Assembly (NCBI GenBank): GCA_964580655.1
Contig: CAZOMR010000012.1
Coordinates: 1-26,617 of the forward strand
DNA: 26,617 nt
From: CAZOMR01 sp964580655
GTDB taxonomy: Bacteria; RBG-13-61-14; CAZOMR01
Direction: 5' to 3'
Part shown: positions 1-7,791 of the stretch, piece after piece
Position numbering within the stretch: position 1 is the first letter of the stretch
Layout of the letters: each line of letters starts with the position of its first letter
Position numbers and translations under genes: made by a program
The notes under the pieces: generated by a model
What the model was told of the DNA's origin: nothing
Databases searched by the model: none
The model's input: only the letters and a program-made list of their open reading frames with translations

Positions 1-1
1 T

Positions 2-31
2 ATTATATTAAAGATATAAGTGATTTGTCAA
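2..31 (-). promoter_or_regulatory. Consensus sigma-70 promoter firing leftward out of the window
   Basis: Read on the minus strand there is a perfect TTGACA (-35, 26-31) and a perfect TATAAT (-10, 2-7) separated by 18 bp. Any transcript would start just outside the left edge, so the gene it serves is not visible. It lies about 80 bp beyond the stop of the truncated binding-protein gene, in AT-rich DNA with no ORF. Confidence 0.7.
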
Positions 32-109
32 GCCTTTTAATAATCGCGACTTTGCTCAGGATAACCTGGAGGGAAAATTTCTAGAGATTATGGTGCGTTA
101 TGACAAGAA

Positions 110-469
110 TTACCTATGGCTTGCGGAATCGCTGGGCCCAAGCAAACCCTCTTCTGTCAAGGCCCGGTAATAGATGCTACCGCCTCCCCAGATGATGTCC
201 ACGCCGATGCCCTCCGGATGCCGGGAGAATTCAGACCGGATGTAGACAAGTATGTTGCTTGAAGCCCCAACACCCAACCACTCAACCTCCACCCCCTCGG
301 GCATCTCCTTGCGAAACCAGTCAGAAAAGGCCCAGCTGAATTCACGGCGGATTCCCTCCCAGTGAGGCGAGATGATGACAAGACGGCTCTTCGCCATGCT
401 CTCAGCCGCAAACACAAATGCGGCCAACACAAGACACGCCCACACGATAATGGCGGTCTGGCGCTTCAT
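110..469 (-). pseudogene. Truncated ABC-type extracellular solute-binding protein (N-terminal fragment)
   Basis: The 119-residue product begins with a clear signal peptide: a basic start (MKRQ), a hydrophobic core at about residues 7-21 and an Ala-rich end (AESMAKS). The mature part looks like the first lobe of a periplasmic solute-binding protein of the iron/polyamine type, with 'LVIISPHWEG' at about 30-39, a segment rich in E/W/F, and 'GVDIIWGGGS' at about 89-98. Full-length members of that family run to well over 300 residues, so this is about a third of a protein. The stop (110-112) falls shortly after 'EEGLLGP', where the family would continue, and the remaining 109 bp to the window edge show no continuation in another frame that I could recognise. 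I therefore call it a decayed or truncated gene. A sequencing or assembly frameshift is less likely, because a promoter for another leftward gene follows at once. No transporter permease or ATPase gene is visible beside it. Confidence 0.6.
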
Positions 470-606
470 TTTCCAGCATTATTAAAATACACGCCCCGCC
501 AGAGCGTGAAACTATCTGGAAACTCCTGCCTTTACTTGAGAAAAACTTTTTTGAGGGAACATCATAGCACCGAAAGATGAAAAAAACCCGTGTAACCATT
601 TTTTTC

Positions 607-635
607 TTGTAAAAAAGGAATTTCTTTGCTAGCAT
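607..635 (+). promoter_or_regulatory. Probable promoter of the rimP-nusA-infB operon
   Basis: TTGTAA (607-612) and TAGCAT (630-635) are separated by 17 bp, each matching the sigma-70 consensus at 4 of 6 bases. The expected start near 642 gives a leader of about 68 nt containing the hairpins described next. The rest of the 470-709 intergenic stretch is AT-rich and holds no ORF. No clear promoter for the divergent truncated gene was found. Confidence 0.45.
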
Positions 636-648
636 AAATAATAATTAG

Positions 649-691
649 TGGCCCTTTTTGAAAAAGTGGGACCAGGAAGCCCGCTTTTTTT
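649..691 (+). terminator. rimP leader attenuator-like hairpin pair
   Basis: A terminator-like hairpin is formed by AAAAAGTGGG (661-670) and CCCGCTTTTT (680-689), with a 9-nt loop and a run of seven T. The upstream TGGCCC (649-654) can instead pair with GGGACCA (668-674, one bulged A), and T656-659 with A661-664, which would sequester the 5' arm of the terminator. Two mutually exclusive stems ahead of a ribosome-maturation gene fit transcription attenuation. Leaders with premature terminators before rimP are known in other bacteria. NusA, encoded in this operon, is a natural candidate regulator, but that is inference. Confidence 0.5.
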
Positions 692-709
692 ATAATAGGG
701 GGTAAGGGG

Positions 710-1168
710 ATGGGTTCCCTGGAGACAGATTTGGAAGGGATTGTTGATCCGATCCTCCATGAAAGGGGAATGGAGCTTGTGGACCTGGAGCTTATCCGGC
801 AGGGCCGCCGGCTTCTGGTGCGCTTTTTCGTGGATCGGATTGATGGGGGCATCACGATGGAGGAATGCGTCGGGATCAACCGCGAACTGGGTGATGTGCT
901 TGATGTGGAAGACATCATCGAGGAAAGCTATGTCCTGGAGGTGAGTTCTCCCGGTCTGAACCGCAGGTTGAGAAAGCCCAGGGACTTTCAGAGGGTTGTC
1001 GGAGAAACCGTTTCAGTCAAGACGCGAGAAAGGGTGGATGAGCGGAGGCGGTTCCAGGGAACCCTGTTAACTGCGGATGAAGGGGGGATCTCCCTGATGG
1101 TTGAAGGCCGCCCGGTAGTAATTCCATACCAGCAGATAGCCCGCGCCAAGCTCAAATATGAATTTTAA
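710..1168 (+). CDS. rimP: Ribosome maturation factor RimP
   Basis: The 152-residue product is the usual length for RimP, the cytoplasmic factor that assists maturation of the 30S subunit. The diagnostic segment 'EVSSPGLNRRL' is at about residues 77-87, followed by the C-terminal SH3-like region ending in 'IPYQQIARAKLKYEF'. The N-terminal alpha/beta domain is complete ('VDLELIRQGRRLLVRFFVD'). The ATG at 710 is preceded by AGGGGG at 697-702 with a 7-nt spacer, a strong ribosome binding site that settles the start. It is the first gene of the operon; nusA follows after 14 bp, the standard rimP-nusA order. Confidence 0.96.
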   Translation: MGSLETDLEGIVDPILHERGMELVDLELIRQGRRLLVRFFVDRIDGGITMEECVGINRELGDVLDVEDIIEESYVLEVSSPGLNRRLRKPRDFQRVVGETVSVKTRERVDERRRFQGTLLTADEGGISLMVEGRPVVIPYQQIARAKLKYEF

Positions 1169-1182
1169 GAAAAGAGAAAAAA

Positions 1183-2517
1183 ATGCCATCCGAGCTAATT
1201 CATATTATTGACACGGTGGTGAAAGATAAAGGCATCTCTCGCGAGGCCATCGTAGAGGCGCTTGAGACAGCTATCTTGACAGCGGCCCGAAAGAAGCTCG
1301 GCCCTGATATGGAACTGGAAGTGCATTTCAACGAGGAGATCGGGGAGGTCGAGCTGTTCGAGTTCAAAGAGGTGGTTGAAAAAGTCGCAGACCCGCTGAC
1401 TCAGATTTCCATGGAAGAGGGAAAAAAGCTGGACCCGGAGGCCGAGAAGGGGGACAGCCTGGGTATCAAGCTGGACACGGAAAGCTTCGGCCGGATAGCG
1501 GCCCAGACAGCAAAACAGGTGATCATTCAAAAGGTGCGGGATGCGGAAAGACTGATGATCTATGAGGAATACAAGGACCGTGTCAATGAACTGATCAATG
1601 GAACAGTACGCCGATTTGAACGCGGCAACATGGTCATTGACCTGGGCCGGGCAGAGGCTGTGCTTCCTCATGCCGAACAGGTGAGCAGGGAATCATACCG
1701 CGTCGGAGATCGCGTTCGAGCATATGTAATGGCCGTGCACAAGGAAACCAGAGGCCCGCAGATCATCCTCTCTCGCCGGGCTCCCGAGTTCGTGAAGAAG
1801 CTCTTTGAAATGGAAGTCCCTGAGATGAATGAGGGGATCGTGATGATCGAAAGCGTGGCCCGCGATGCAGGGGTTCGCACCAAGATCGCAGTGCGGTCAA
1901 TGGATGCAGATGTGGACCCTGTCGGAGCGTGCGTGGGTATGAAGGGTTCACGCGTTCAGGCAGTAGTCCAGGAGCTCCGGGGCGAAAAAATAGACATCAT
2001 ACCCTGGACCAAGGACATTGCCGCAAATGTTTGCAATGCACTCGCGCCCGCGGAGGTCTCGCGGATGATCATTGATGACGAGCAAAAGCTCTTAATGGTC
2101 ATAGTGGCAGATGAACAGCTCTCTCTGGCAATCGGTCGCAAGGGACAAAATGTCCGGCTCGCGGTTCAGCTTACCGGCTGGAATATTGACATCAAGAGCG
2201 AAAGTGAAATGGCGGAACTGACCCGGAACGCCCAGTCTACCCTGGGGAAAATACCCGGGATCGGAGGCATCATCGCAGAGAAACTTTATCTCGAAGGATT
2301 TACTTCGCCACAAGACCTGGCGCGGGCAAGCGTGGAAGACCTGACTGCACTTCCAGGTATCGGCAAGGTCCGCGCAGAAAAGCTGATCCAGGCGGTACAG
2401 GAATACATCGAGCAGGCAGGGCAAGTCGCAGACAGCGAACAGGAACCCGGCGAGGAAACCAGGGAGGAACAAGAAAAACACGAGGAGGGGGAAAAGCAAG
2501 AGGACTCCGCCCCTTAG
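1183..2517 (+). CDS. nusA: Transcription termination/antitermination factor NusA
   Basis: NusA binds RNA polymerase and modulates pausing, termination and antitermination. The 444 residues show the full architecture. The N-terminal RNAP-binding domain covers about 1-130, an S1 domain about 138-203 ('NGTVRRFERGNMVIDLG'), KH1 has its loop at G252-G255 (GMKG), and KH2 has its loop at G318-G321 (GRKG, in 'LAIGRKGQNVRLA'). Two helix-hairpin-helix motifs follow at P358-G362 and P391-K395 (PGIGG, PGIGK), then a Glu-rich tail from about 413. The HhH region plus acidic tail takes the place of the C-terminal AR repeats of E. coli NusA. The ribosome binding site is weak (purine-rich AAGAGAAAA), so translation may be coupled to rimP 14 bp upstream. 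Confidence 0.97.
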   Translation: MPSELIHIIDTVVKDKGISREAIVEALETAILTAARKKLGPDMELEVHFNEEIGEVELFEFKEVVEKVADPLTQISMEEGKKLDPEAEKGDSLGIKLDTESFGRIAAQTAKQVIIQKVRDAERLMIYEEYKDRVNELINGTVRRFERGNMVIDLGRAEAVLPHAEQVSRESYRVGDRVRAYVMAVHKETRGPQIILSRRAPEFVKKLFEMEVPEMNEGIVMIESVARDAGVRTKIAVRSMDADVDPVGACVGMKGSRVQAVVQELRGEKIDIIPWTKDIAANVCNALAPAEVSRMIIDDEQKLLMVIVADEQLSLAIGRKGQNVRLAVQLTGWNIDIKSESEMAELTRNAQSTLGKIPGIGGIIAEKLYLEGFTSPQDLARASVEDLTALPGIGKVRAEKLIQAVQEYIEQAGQVADSEQEPGEETREEQEKHEEGEKQEDSAP

Positions 2518-2590
2518 AATACTTTTCCCTGAATGCAACGCGGTCCGGAGAAATGGTCTCAAGCCACAGGGCCAAAAAAACGGATAAAAT

Positions 2591-5137
2591 ATGAGGGTTT
2601 ATGAATTAGCGAAAGAGCTGGGCCTCGATTCAAAGGAAACGCTGAGCCGGTGTCGGGAACTGGATATTCCGGCCAAAAGCCACATGAGCCAGATCGAGGA
2701 AGCGGACATCAAGAAGCTCAAGAAGCATCTGAAGGAGAAAGTGCCTGAGGCCCCTGTAGGAAGGATCGAGGAAACCCGTATTAAACCCAGCGTGATTCGA
2801 CGCCGCGCTCTAAGGCCAAAGAAGGCACCAGCCGAGGTCCCGGTTGAGCCAGAGCCAAAGAAAAAGCCCGCTGTCAAAAAAAAGAAGAAGGAGCCCGCAG
2901 AAGCAGAAGCCAAAAAGAAAAAGGCTGCAAAACCATCCCTTTCAAAAGTCGAGACCGCGAAAAAAGCCGCGCCGGCAAAAGAAGCGGCCAAGGTCAAGAA
3001 GGTTCCGACCCGCCGTTACCTCAAGCCAAGCTTGCGCCGTACCGCACGCGCCGCAGAGGAGATACCATCCCTGCCAGAAAAGAAAGTCGAGGTAGCAAAG
3101 CCGAAAGAGACGGAGGTCAGGAAGAAAAAGAAAAAGGGAAAGCTTGCCGAGGCCGCAGAGGAAGAGAAGGGATTCCCGCCTGCAAAGAAAAAAGGCAAAG
3201 CCGTTGAGGCGGTTCCTAAGAAAAAGGGTCTGCGCAGAAAAATTGCCTTTAAATCTCATCAGGGAACTCTCCAGGATGGCATGGAGCTTATTGATCTGGA
3301 TAAAATGTATATTCCCGCGCGCAAGAAGCCGGTGGGTAAAAAACGGCCGGCCAGGAAGACCCAAGTAACCGTTCCGAAAGCTATCAAGCGGCATGTTCGT
3401 ATGGGTGACAAGATAGCGGTTTCAGAACTGGCCAGACACATGGGCATCAAAGCCAGAGAGTTGCTCAAGAAATTAAGTGAGCAGGATGTTCCCGCACAGA
3501 TTAATACCGAACTGGATTATGAAACAGCATCCTTGATCGCACATGAATTCGATTATGAGGTTATACAGGAGCGCTTTGAGGAAGCGAAAATCCTGGCATT
3601 TCCACCGGTCGCGGATCAGCCGGAGAAACTCGCGCCTCGGCCACCTGTGGTCACGGTCATGGGACATGTTGACCACGGTAAAACATCGCTTCTGGATGTG
3701 ATCCGCAAGAGCCGTATGGTGGACCAGGAAGCCGGAGGCATCACCCAGCATATCGGTGCATCCACGATTGAGACGCCACAGGGGAACCTGGTCTTTATTG
3801 ACACACCGGGACACGAGGCCTTTACAGCTATGCGCGCACGAGGCGCCGAGGTCACCGACATTGTTGTGCTGGTTGTGGCCGCGGATGATGGCGTCATGCC
3901 GCAAACCATTGAGGCCATCAACCATGCACGAGCCGCAGGCGTGCCCATCATCGTTGCCATAAACAAGATTGATCTGGCCAATGCCAATATAGATGCTGTC
4001 AAGCAAAAACTGACGGAGCAGGGCCTTGCACCTGAAGAATGGGGCGGGGAGACCCTTGTTGTCACCTGCTCTGCCAAAACAGGTCAGGGAGTGAATGATC
4101 TACTGGATGCCATTATGCTCCAGGCAGAGATGCTGGAGCTCAAGGCCGATCCTGATCGGCTGGCAGAGGGGGTGGTGATAGAGTCACGGCTGGATAAAGG
4201 AAAAGGCCCTATTCCAACTATCATCATCCAGCGGGGAACCCTCCATCTGGGCCAACCCGTGATATGCGGCAAATTCTCGGGTAAAATCCGGGCAATGATT
4301 AACGATAAAGGGCAGATGATAAAGGAAGCCGGTCCGGGGACTGCCGTGGAGATCATCGGGCTCTCCGGCGTGCCTCAACCAGGAGGCAAACTGCTTGCAG
4401 TGGAGGATCAACGAAAAGCCAAGATGGTCAGCGAACACCGAAAGGAGCAAAGCCGACAGTCAATGCTATCCGCGCCGATAAAGGCGACACTGGAAGACCT
4501 TTTGGAGAAGGTAAAAGAAGGGGAAAAGCCAAAGCTCAACTTGATTATCAAGGCCGATACCAACGGCTCGGTGGAAGCGGTAAAAAAAGTCCTGGCAAAA
4601 GTATTTAATGAAAAGGTGGAACTGGATATTCTTCACACCGGCGTGGGAGGAATCACGGAGAATGATGTGCTTTTAGCTTCCTCCAGTCAGGCCATTATTA
4701 TCGGGTTCATGGTGCGCCCGGAGACCAAGGCCCAGAAGTTGGCTGTGGAAGAAGATGTGGACCTGGATTTGTATCAGATTATTTACGATCTCGGCAAGGA
4801 CATGGAGGTCAAGCTGAAGGGCTTTTTCAAGCCCGAGGCCAGGGAACGAGTTGTCGGTCATGTCGAGGTAAGGCAGGTATTCAACATCCCGCGGATCGGC
4901 AAGGTTGCCGGGGCCTATGTCCTGGATGGCTTGGTCTCACGGAACGCCCGTGCTCGTCTGCTCCGCGATCAGGTGGTGATCCATGAGGGAAAGATCAGCT
5001 CCCTGAAACGGTTCAAGGATGACGCACGCGAGGTCCAGGCAGGCTTTGAGTGCGGCCTTACACTGGAGAATTACCAGGACATAAAGCCGGGAGACATCAT
5101 TGAAACCTTTGTCCTGGAAGAGGTGCCGGCGGAATAA
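2591..5137 (+). CDS. infB: Translation initiation factor IF-2
   Basis: IF-2 is the GTPase that places initiator fMet-tRNA on the ribosome. The product is 848 residues. An IF2_N module is at 1-50 ('MRVYELAKELGLDSKE'), a long Lys/Ala/Pro/Glu low-complexity linker spans about 90-250, and a second IF2_N module is at about 270-325 ('KIAVSELARHMGIKARELL'). The G domain then shows G1 GHVDHGKT at 358-365, followed by GGITQHIGA, DTPGHE, NKID and SAK, and the C-terminal translation domains run to the end. The ribosome binding site is poor. The 73-bp gap to nusA carries no ylxR or L7Ae-like gene, unlike many bacterial versions of this operon. Confidence 0.97.
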   Translation: MRVYELAKELGLDSKETLSRCRELDIPAKSHMSQIEEADIKKLKKHLKEKVPEAPVGRIEETRIKPSVIRRRALRPKKAPAEVPVEPEPKKKPAVKKKKKEPAEAEAKKKKAAKPSLSKVETAKKAAPAKEAAKVKKVPTRRYLKPSLRRTARAAEEIPSLPEKKVEVAKPKETEVRKKKKKGKLAEAAEEEKGFPPAKKKGKAVEAVPKKKGLRRKIAFKSHQGTLQDGMELIDLDKMYIPARKKPVGKKRPARKTQVTVPKAIKRHVRMGDKIAVSELARHMGIKARELLKKLSEQDVPAQINTELDYETASLIAHEFDYEVIQERFEEAKILAFPPVADQPEKLAPRPPVVTVMGHVDHGKTSLLDVIRKSRMVDQEAGGITQHIGASTIETPQGNLVFIDTPGHEAFTAMRARGAEVTDIVVLVVAADDGVMPQTIEAINHARAAGVPIIVAINKIDLANANIDAVKQKLTEQGLAPEEWGGETLVVTCSAKTGQGVNDLLDAIMLQAEMLELKADPDRLAEGVVIESRLDKGKGPIPTIIIQRGTLHLGQPVICGKFSGKIRAMINDKGQMIKEAGPGTAVEIIGLSGVPQPGGKLLAVEDQRKAKMVSEHRKEQSRQSMLSAPIKATLEDLLEKVKEGEKPKLNLIIKADTNGSVEAVKKVLAKVFNEKVELDILHTGVGGITENDVLLASSSQAIIIGFMVRPETKAQKLAVEEDVDLDLYQIIYDLGKDMEVKLKGFFKPEARERVVGHVEVRQVFNIPRIGKVAGAYVLDGLVSRNARARLLRDQVVIHEGKISSLKRFKDDAREVQAGFECGLTLENYQDIKPGDIIETFVLEEVPAE

Positions 5138-5141
5138 AAAC

Positions 5142-5429
5142 ATGGTAGTGGGGGTTCTCCAACTCCAACTGCGGTTGTCTGATGTTCACTCATTAAAAGG
5201 AAAACGCGGGCAAGTGAAAAAGATTATTCATCGCGTCCGTAACACCTTCCCGGTGGCAGTAGCCGAGGTCGGCTCTAACGACCTGTGGCAGAAGGCCGAG
5301 ATAGGGGTGTCCGCCGTGGGCAACAGCGCAAGAACAGTCAACGCCTGCCTTGATCATGTGCTGAATTTTGTCGAGGATATGCACCTGGCGGAAGTGATGG
5401 ATCACAGCCTGGAGATCATTCATTGCTAG
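5142..5429 (+). CDS. DUF503 family protein (YlxP-like)
   Basis: This 95-residue protein starts 'MVVGVLQLQLRL' and contains the family's conserved 'SLKGKRGQVKKIIHRVRNTF' stretch and 'VAEVGSNDLWQKAEIGV', matching DUF503. The family is commonly encoded between infB and rbfA, and its members (YlxP in Bacillus) have no firmly established biochemical role; a ribosome-related role is inferred from location. I chose the ATG at 5142 over in-frame codons inside infB because the protein then begins at the conserved N-terminus, 4 bp after the infB stop. Translation is probably coupled to infB. Confidence 0.88.
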   Translation: MVVGVLQLQLRLSDVHSLKGKRGQVKKIIHRVRNTFPVAVAEVGSNDLWQKAEIGVSAVGNSARTVNACLDHVLNFVEDMHLAEVMDHSLEIIHC

Positions 5430-5441
5430 AGGATATAGTCA

Positions 5442-5804
5442 ATGCTACCGTATCGCAGGGCCGATCGAGTGGGAAACCTGATCATGCACGAGATAGCGGA
5501 GATGATCCGCAAAGACCTGGACGATCCGCGATTGCATGATGTGAGCATCACAAGGGTCGTTCTCTCTGGTGACCTCAAACGCGCACGAGTGTACTTCAGC
5601 ATGATAGGCGCCACGGAGGAAAGGGAATCGGCGCTCAAGGGTCTTGAGCATGCCGCAGGCCGGTTCAAGAAAGTCCTGGGCCAAAAGCTTCGCCTGAGAT
5701 TCGTGCCTGAACTACTCTTTCTCTTTGACTCAGGCCTCGAACATTCCCAGCGGATTGAAGACATCCTTCATCAAATCCATGCCAGTGATAAAGAAGACAG
5801 TTAG
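5442..5804 (+). CDS. rbfA: 30S ribosome-binding factor RbfA
   Basis: RbfA binds the 30S subunit during 16S rRNA 5'-end maturation and cold adaptation. The 120-residue product has the single KH-like domain of the family: 'RADRVGNLIMHEIAEMI' at the N-terminus, 'DDPRLHDVSITRVVLSGDLKRARVYFS' in the middle, and 'LRLRFVPELLFLFDSGLEHSQRIEDIL' near the C-terminus. A good ribosome binding site (AGAGGA, about 8 nt before the ATG) supports the start. The 3' end overlaps the start of the nrnA-like gene by 26 bp. Confidence 0.96.
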   Translation: MLPYRRADRVGNLIMHEIAEMIRKDLDDPRLHDVSITRVVLSGDLKRARVYFSMIGATEERESALKGLEHAAGRFKKVLGQKLRLRFVPELLFLFDSGLEHSQRIEDILHQIHASDKEDS

Positions 5805-6780
5805 ACAGATTCTGGATGCCATGTCCCGCCACCGTGAATTCGTGGCGGCCTGCCATGTAAACCCGGAGGGGGACGCACTGGGAAGCGCGCTTGCCCTGAG
5901 AGCGTTTCTAAAGGAGCAAGGAAAACATGTCAAACCCTTCTGCAAGGACCAGGTTCCCCACATCCTTAAGTTCCTGCCGGGGTCCGAGGCCGTAATCAGC
6001 CGCGTAAGCGAACTCGACCTGCCGGAGGCGATCCTGATAGTGGACTGTGCGGAACTCGAAAGAACCGGAGATGAGTTCATGCAGTTCGTAGCCAATTTCC
6101 ACCGGAAAGCCACCGGGGCTGTTATCAACATTGACCACCATGAGAGCAATACTCTCTTCGGTGACATCAATCTGGTCGAGCCGGAGGCCAGCTCCACGTG
6201 CGAAGTTCTCTATGATCTGTTCCAGGACTCTGCACAAGACATCTCCCTTGCAAACGCTACCTGTCTCTACACCGGACTCGTCCACGATACCGGATCATTT
6301 CAATTCCCCAATACCACAGCCAGGACACTAAAGAGCGCGGCCTCGCTTGTGGAGATCGGCGTCAAGCCCACGGAGGTTTCGAGAAACCTGTATGAGAACC
6401 AGCCCCAGGCCAGGCTCAGATTGCTTGCACTGGCGCTGGCCACGCTCAGGTTCGAGGACAGGGGTCGCCGCGCGGAAATGGTGTTGACGAGCGAGATGTT
6501 TCAGAAAACCGGCACTGGCGCCGATGCCGTGGAGGGATTCATAAACTACCTGAGCGCGGTGCAAGGCGTAGAGGTGGCCGTGCTTTTTCGCGAGGACTCT
6601 CCGAAGAGATACAAGGTAAGCCTTCGTTCGCATGAGCAGGTGGATGTGGGCAAGGTCGCGGCGAGTCTTGGCGGAGGCGGACATCGCCAGGCCGCGGGCG
6701 CGACCCTGGAAGGATCGCTGAAACAAGTGCGTAATTCCGTTCACAACCTGCTGGATCAATACATGGCTCGCAACTCTTGA
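5779..6780 (+). CDS. nrnA: DHH/DHHA1 phosphoesterase, bifunctional oligoribonuclease/PAP phosphatase NrnA-like
   Basis: NrnA-type enzymes use Mn2+ to degrade nano-RNAs and dephosphorylate pAp. The 333-residue product shows the metal-binding motifs in order: H26-x-N-P-E-G-D32, D89 in 'VDCAE', D119-H120-H121 (the DHH signature), H169-D170 in 'GLVHDTG', and the C-terminal DHHA1 glycine-rich GGGGH (298-302). The start at 5779 gives 'MPVIKKTVRQIL', which aligns with the family's usual N-terminus. It lies inside the end of rbfA, implying coupled translation. An upstream in-frame ATG (5725) would add 18 unrelated residues. Location between rbfA and truB is typical for this family. Confidence 0.93.
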   Translation: MPVIKKTVRQILDAMSRHREFVAACHVNPEGDALGSALALRAFLKEQGKHVKPFCKDQVPHILKFLPGSEAVISRVSELDLPEAILIVDCAELERTGDEFMQFVANFHRKATGAVINIDHHESNTLFGDINLVEPEASSTCEVLYDLFQDSAQDISLANATCLYTGLVHDTGSFQFPNTTARTLKSAASLVEIGVKPTEVSRNLYENQPQARLRLLALALATLRFEDRGRRAEMVLTSEMFQKTGTGADAVEGFINYLSAVQGVEVAVLFREDSPKRYKVSLRSHEQVDVGKVAASLGGGGHRQAAGATLEGSLKQVRNSVHNLLDQYMARNS

Positions 6781-6795
6781 CATCGGTGATACAAA

Positions 6796-7686
6796 ATGCC
6801 TGCTGACGGGGTCCTTGTCATAGATAAACCTCAAGGGATAACCTCACGCGCGGCAACCACCCGGATCAAGCGACTGCTCCAGGAAAAAAAGACCGGACAC
6901 ATCGGCACACTTGACCCGCTTGCCACCGGTGTCCTGCCAATCATACTTGGAAAGGCCACCCGGCTCGCTCGTTTTCTGGAGAAATCCGAAAAGGAATATC
7001 TGGCCAGGGTCAAGCTCGGAGTAACCACCGTCACTCAGGACGCGGATGGAGAGGTTGTGGCCACGAGGGATGTGGAGGTTACGGAAGGAGAGATCAGGTC
7101 CGCGGCCCAGACCATGGTGGGGGAGATTGAACAGGTCACTCCATTGTTCTCGGCAGTGAAGTATCAGGGAAAACCCTTATACCAATATGCCCGAAGCCAC
7201 AAAAAGGTCACCTGTCCCTCCCGAAAGGTGATGATCTCGGAGCTTATGGTGGAGAGGGTGGAGATTCCGGAGATTGAGCTTCGGGTCATCTGCGGTCCGG
7301 GTACATATATCCGGGCACTGGCCCACGACCTGGGAGAAAAACTGGGCTGTGGTGCACATCTTTCCGGATTAAGGAGGATGAGAAGCGGGGATTTCAAAAT
7401 AGAGCACGCGGCCAGGTTGGAAGGGCTGACCCAGGAGAAGGCCAGAGCGGCCCTGATTCCGCTCCGGTCTCTTTTGTCAGGATACCCTGAGATTCCCGTA
7501 AGCGAAGGCCAGGCTCGCCGCTTGCAAGACGGCCAGAGGCTCTCTGCCGAAGAATTTCCAGACATGCAAATCAAGCCCGATATACGCTATCGGCTGTGCC
7601 ATGATAAACTGATTGCAGTGGCCGAGTCCGTAAAACAGGGCGAACGCCTGACCCTGAGGCCTATTCGCGTTGTGCCCCTTGAATGA
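6796..7686 (+). CDS. truB: tRNA pseudouridine-55 synthase TruB
   Basis: TruB isomerises U55 in the T-loop of tRNAs. The product has 296 residues, close to the family norm. The N-terminus 'GVLVIDKPQGITS' and the catalytic motif 'GHIGTLDPLATGVLP' with nucleophile D40 are intact. Next come 'KEYLARVKLGVTT', 'QVTPLFSAVKYQGKPLYQYAR' and 'CGPGTYIRALAHDLGEKLGCGAHLSGLRR'. A C-terminal PUA-like segment follows. It starts 15 bp after nrnA and is the last gene of the operon. rpsO, which often follows truB, is absent; a new promoter begins about 40 bp downstream. Confidence 0.97.
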   Translation: MPADGVLVIDKPQGITSRAATTRIKRLLQEKKTGHIGTLDPLATGVLPIILGKATRLARFLEKSEKEYLARVKLGVTTVTQDADGEVVATRDVEVTEGEIRSAAQTMVGEIEQVTPLFSAVKYQGKPLYQYARSHKKVTCPSRKVMISELMVERVEIPEIELRVICGPGTYIRALAHDLGEKLGCGAHLSGLRRMRSGDFKIEHAARLEGLTQEKARAALIPLRSLLSGYPEIPVSEGQARRLQDGQRLSAEEFPDMQIKPDIRYRLCHDKLIAVAESVKQGERLTLRPIRVVPLE

Positions 7687-7724
7687 CAGATTTTTACCCC
7701 GAAATGACCCCATTTAGATTTTAC

Positions 7725-7753
7725 TTGACAAATAAAGTTTTTTACTTTATAAT
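7725..7753 (+). promoter_or_regulatory. Perfect-consensus sigma-70 promoter of the gsp operon
   Basis: TTGACA (7725-7730) and TATAAT (7748-7753) are separated by exactly 17 bp, in AT-rich DNA between truB and gspC. Transcription would start near 7760, leaving a leader of about 30 nt with a GGGGG ribosome binding site (7782-7786) before the gspC ATG at 7792. A full match at both hexamers is rare and suggests strong constitutive expression unless repressed. I saw no clear terminator between truB and this promoter. Confidence 0.85.
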
Positions 7754-7791
7754 GCTAAAAATAAAGAAAATTACTTGAATCGGGGGCCAAG

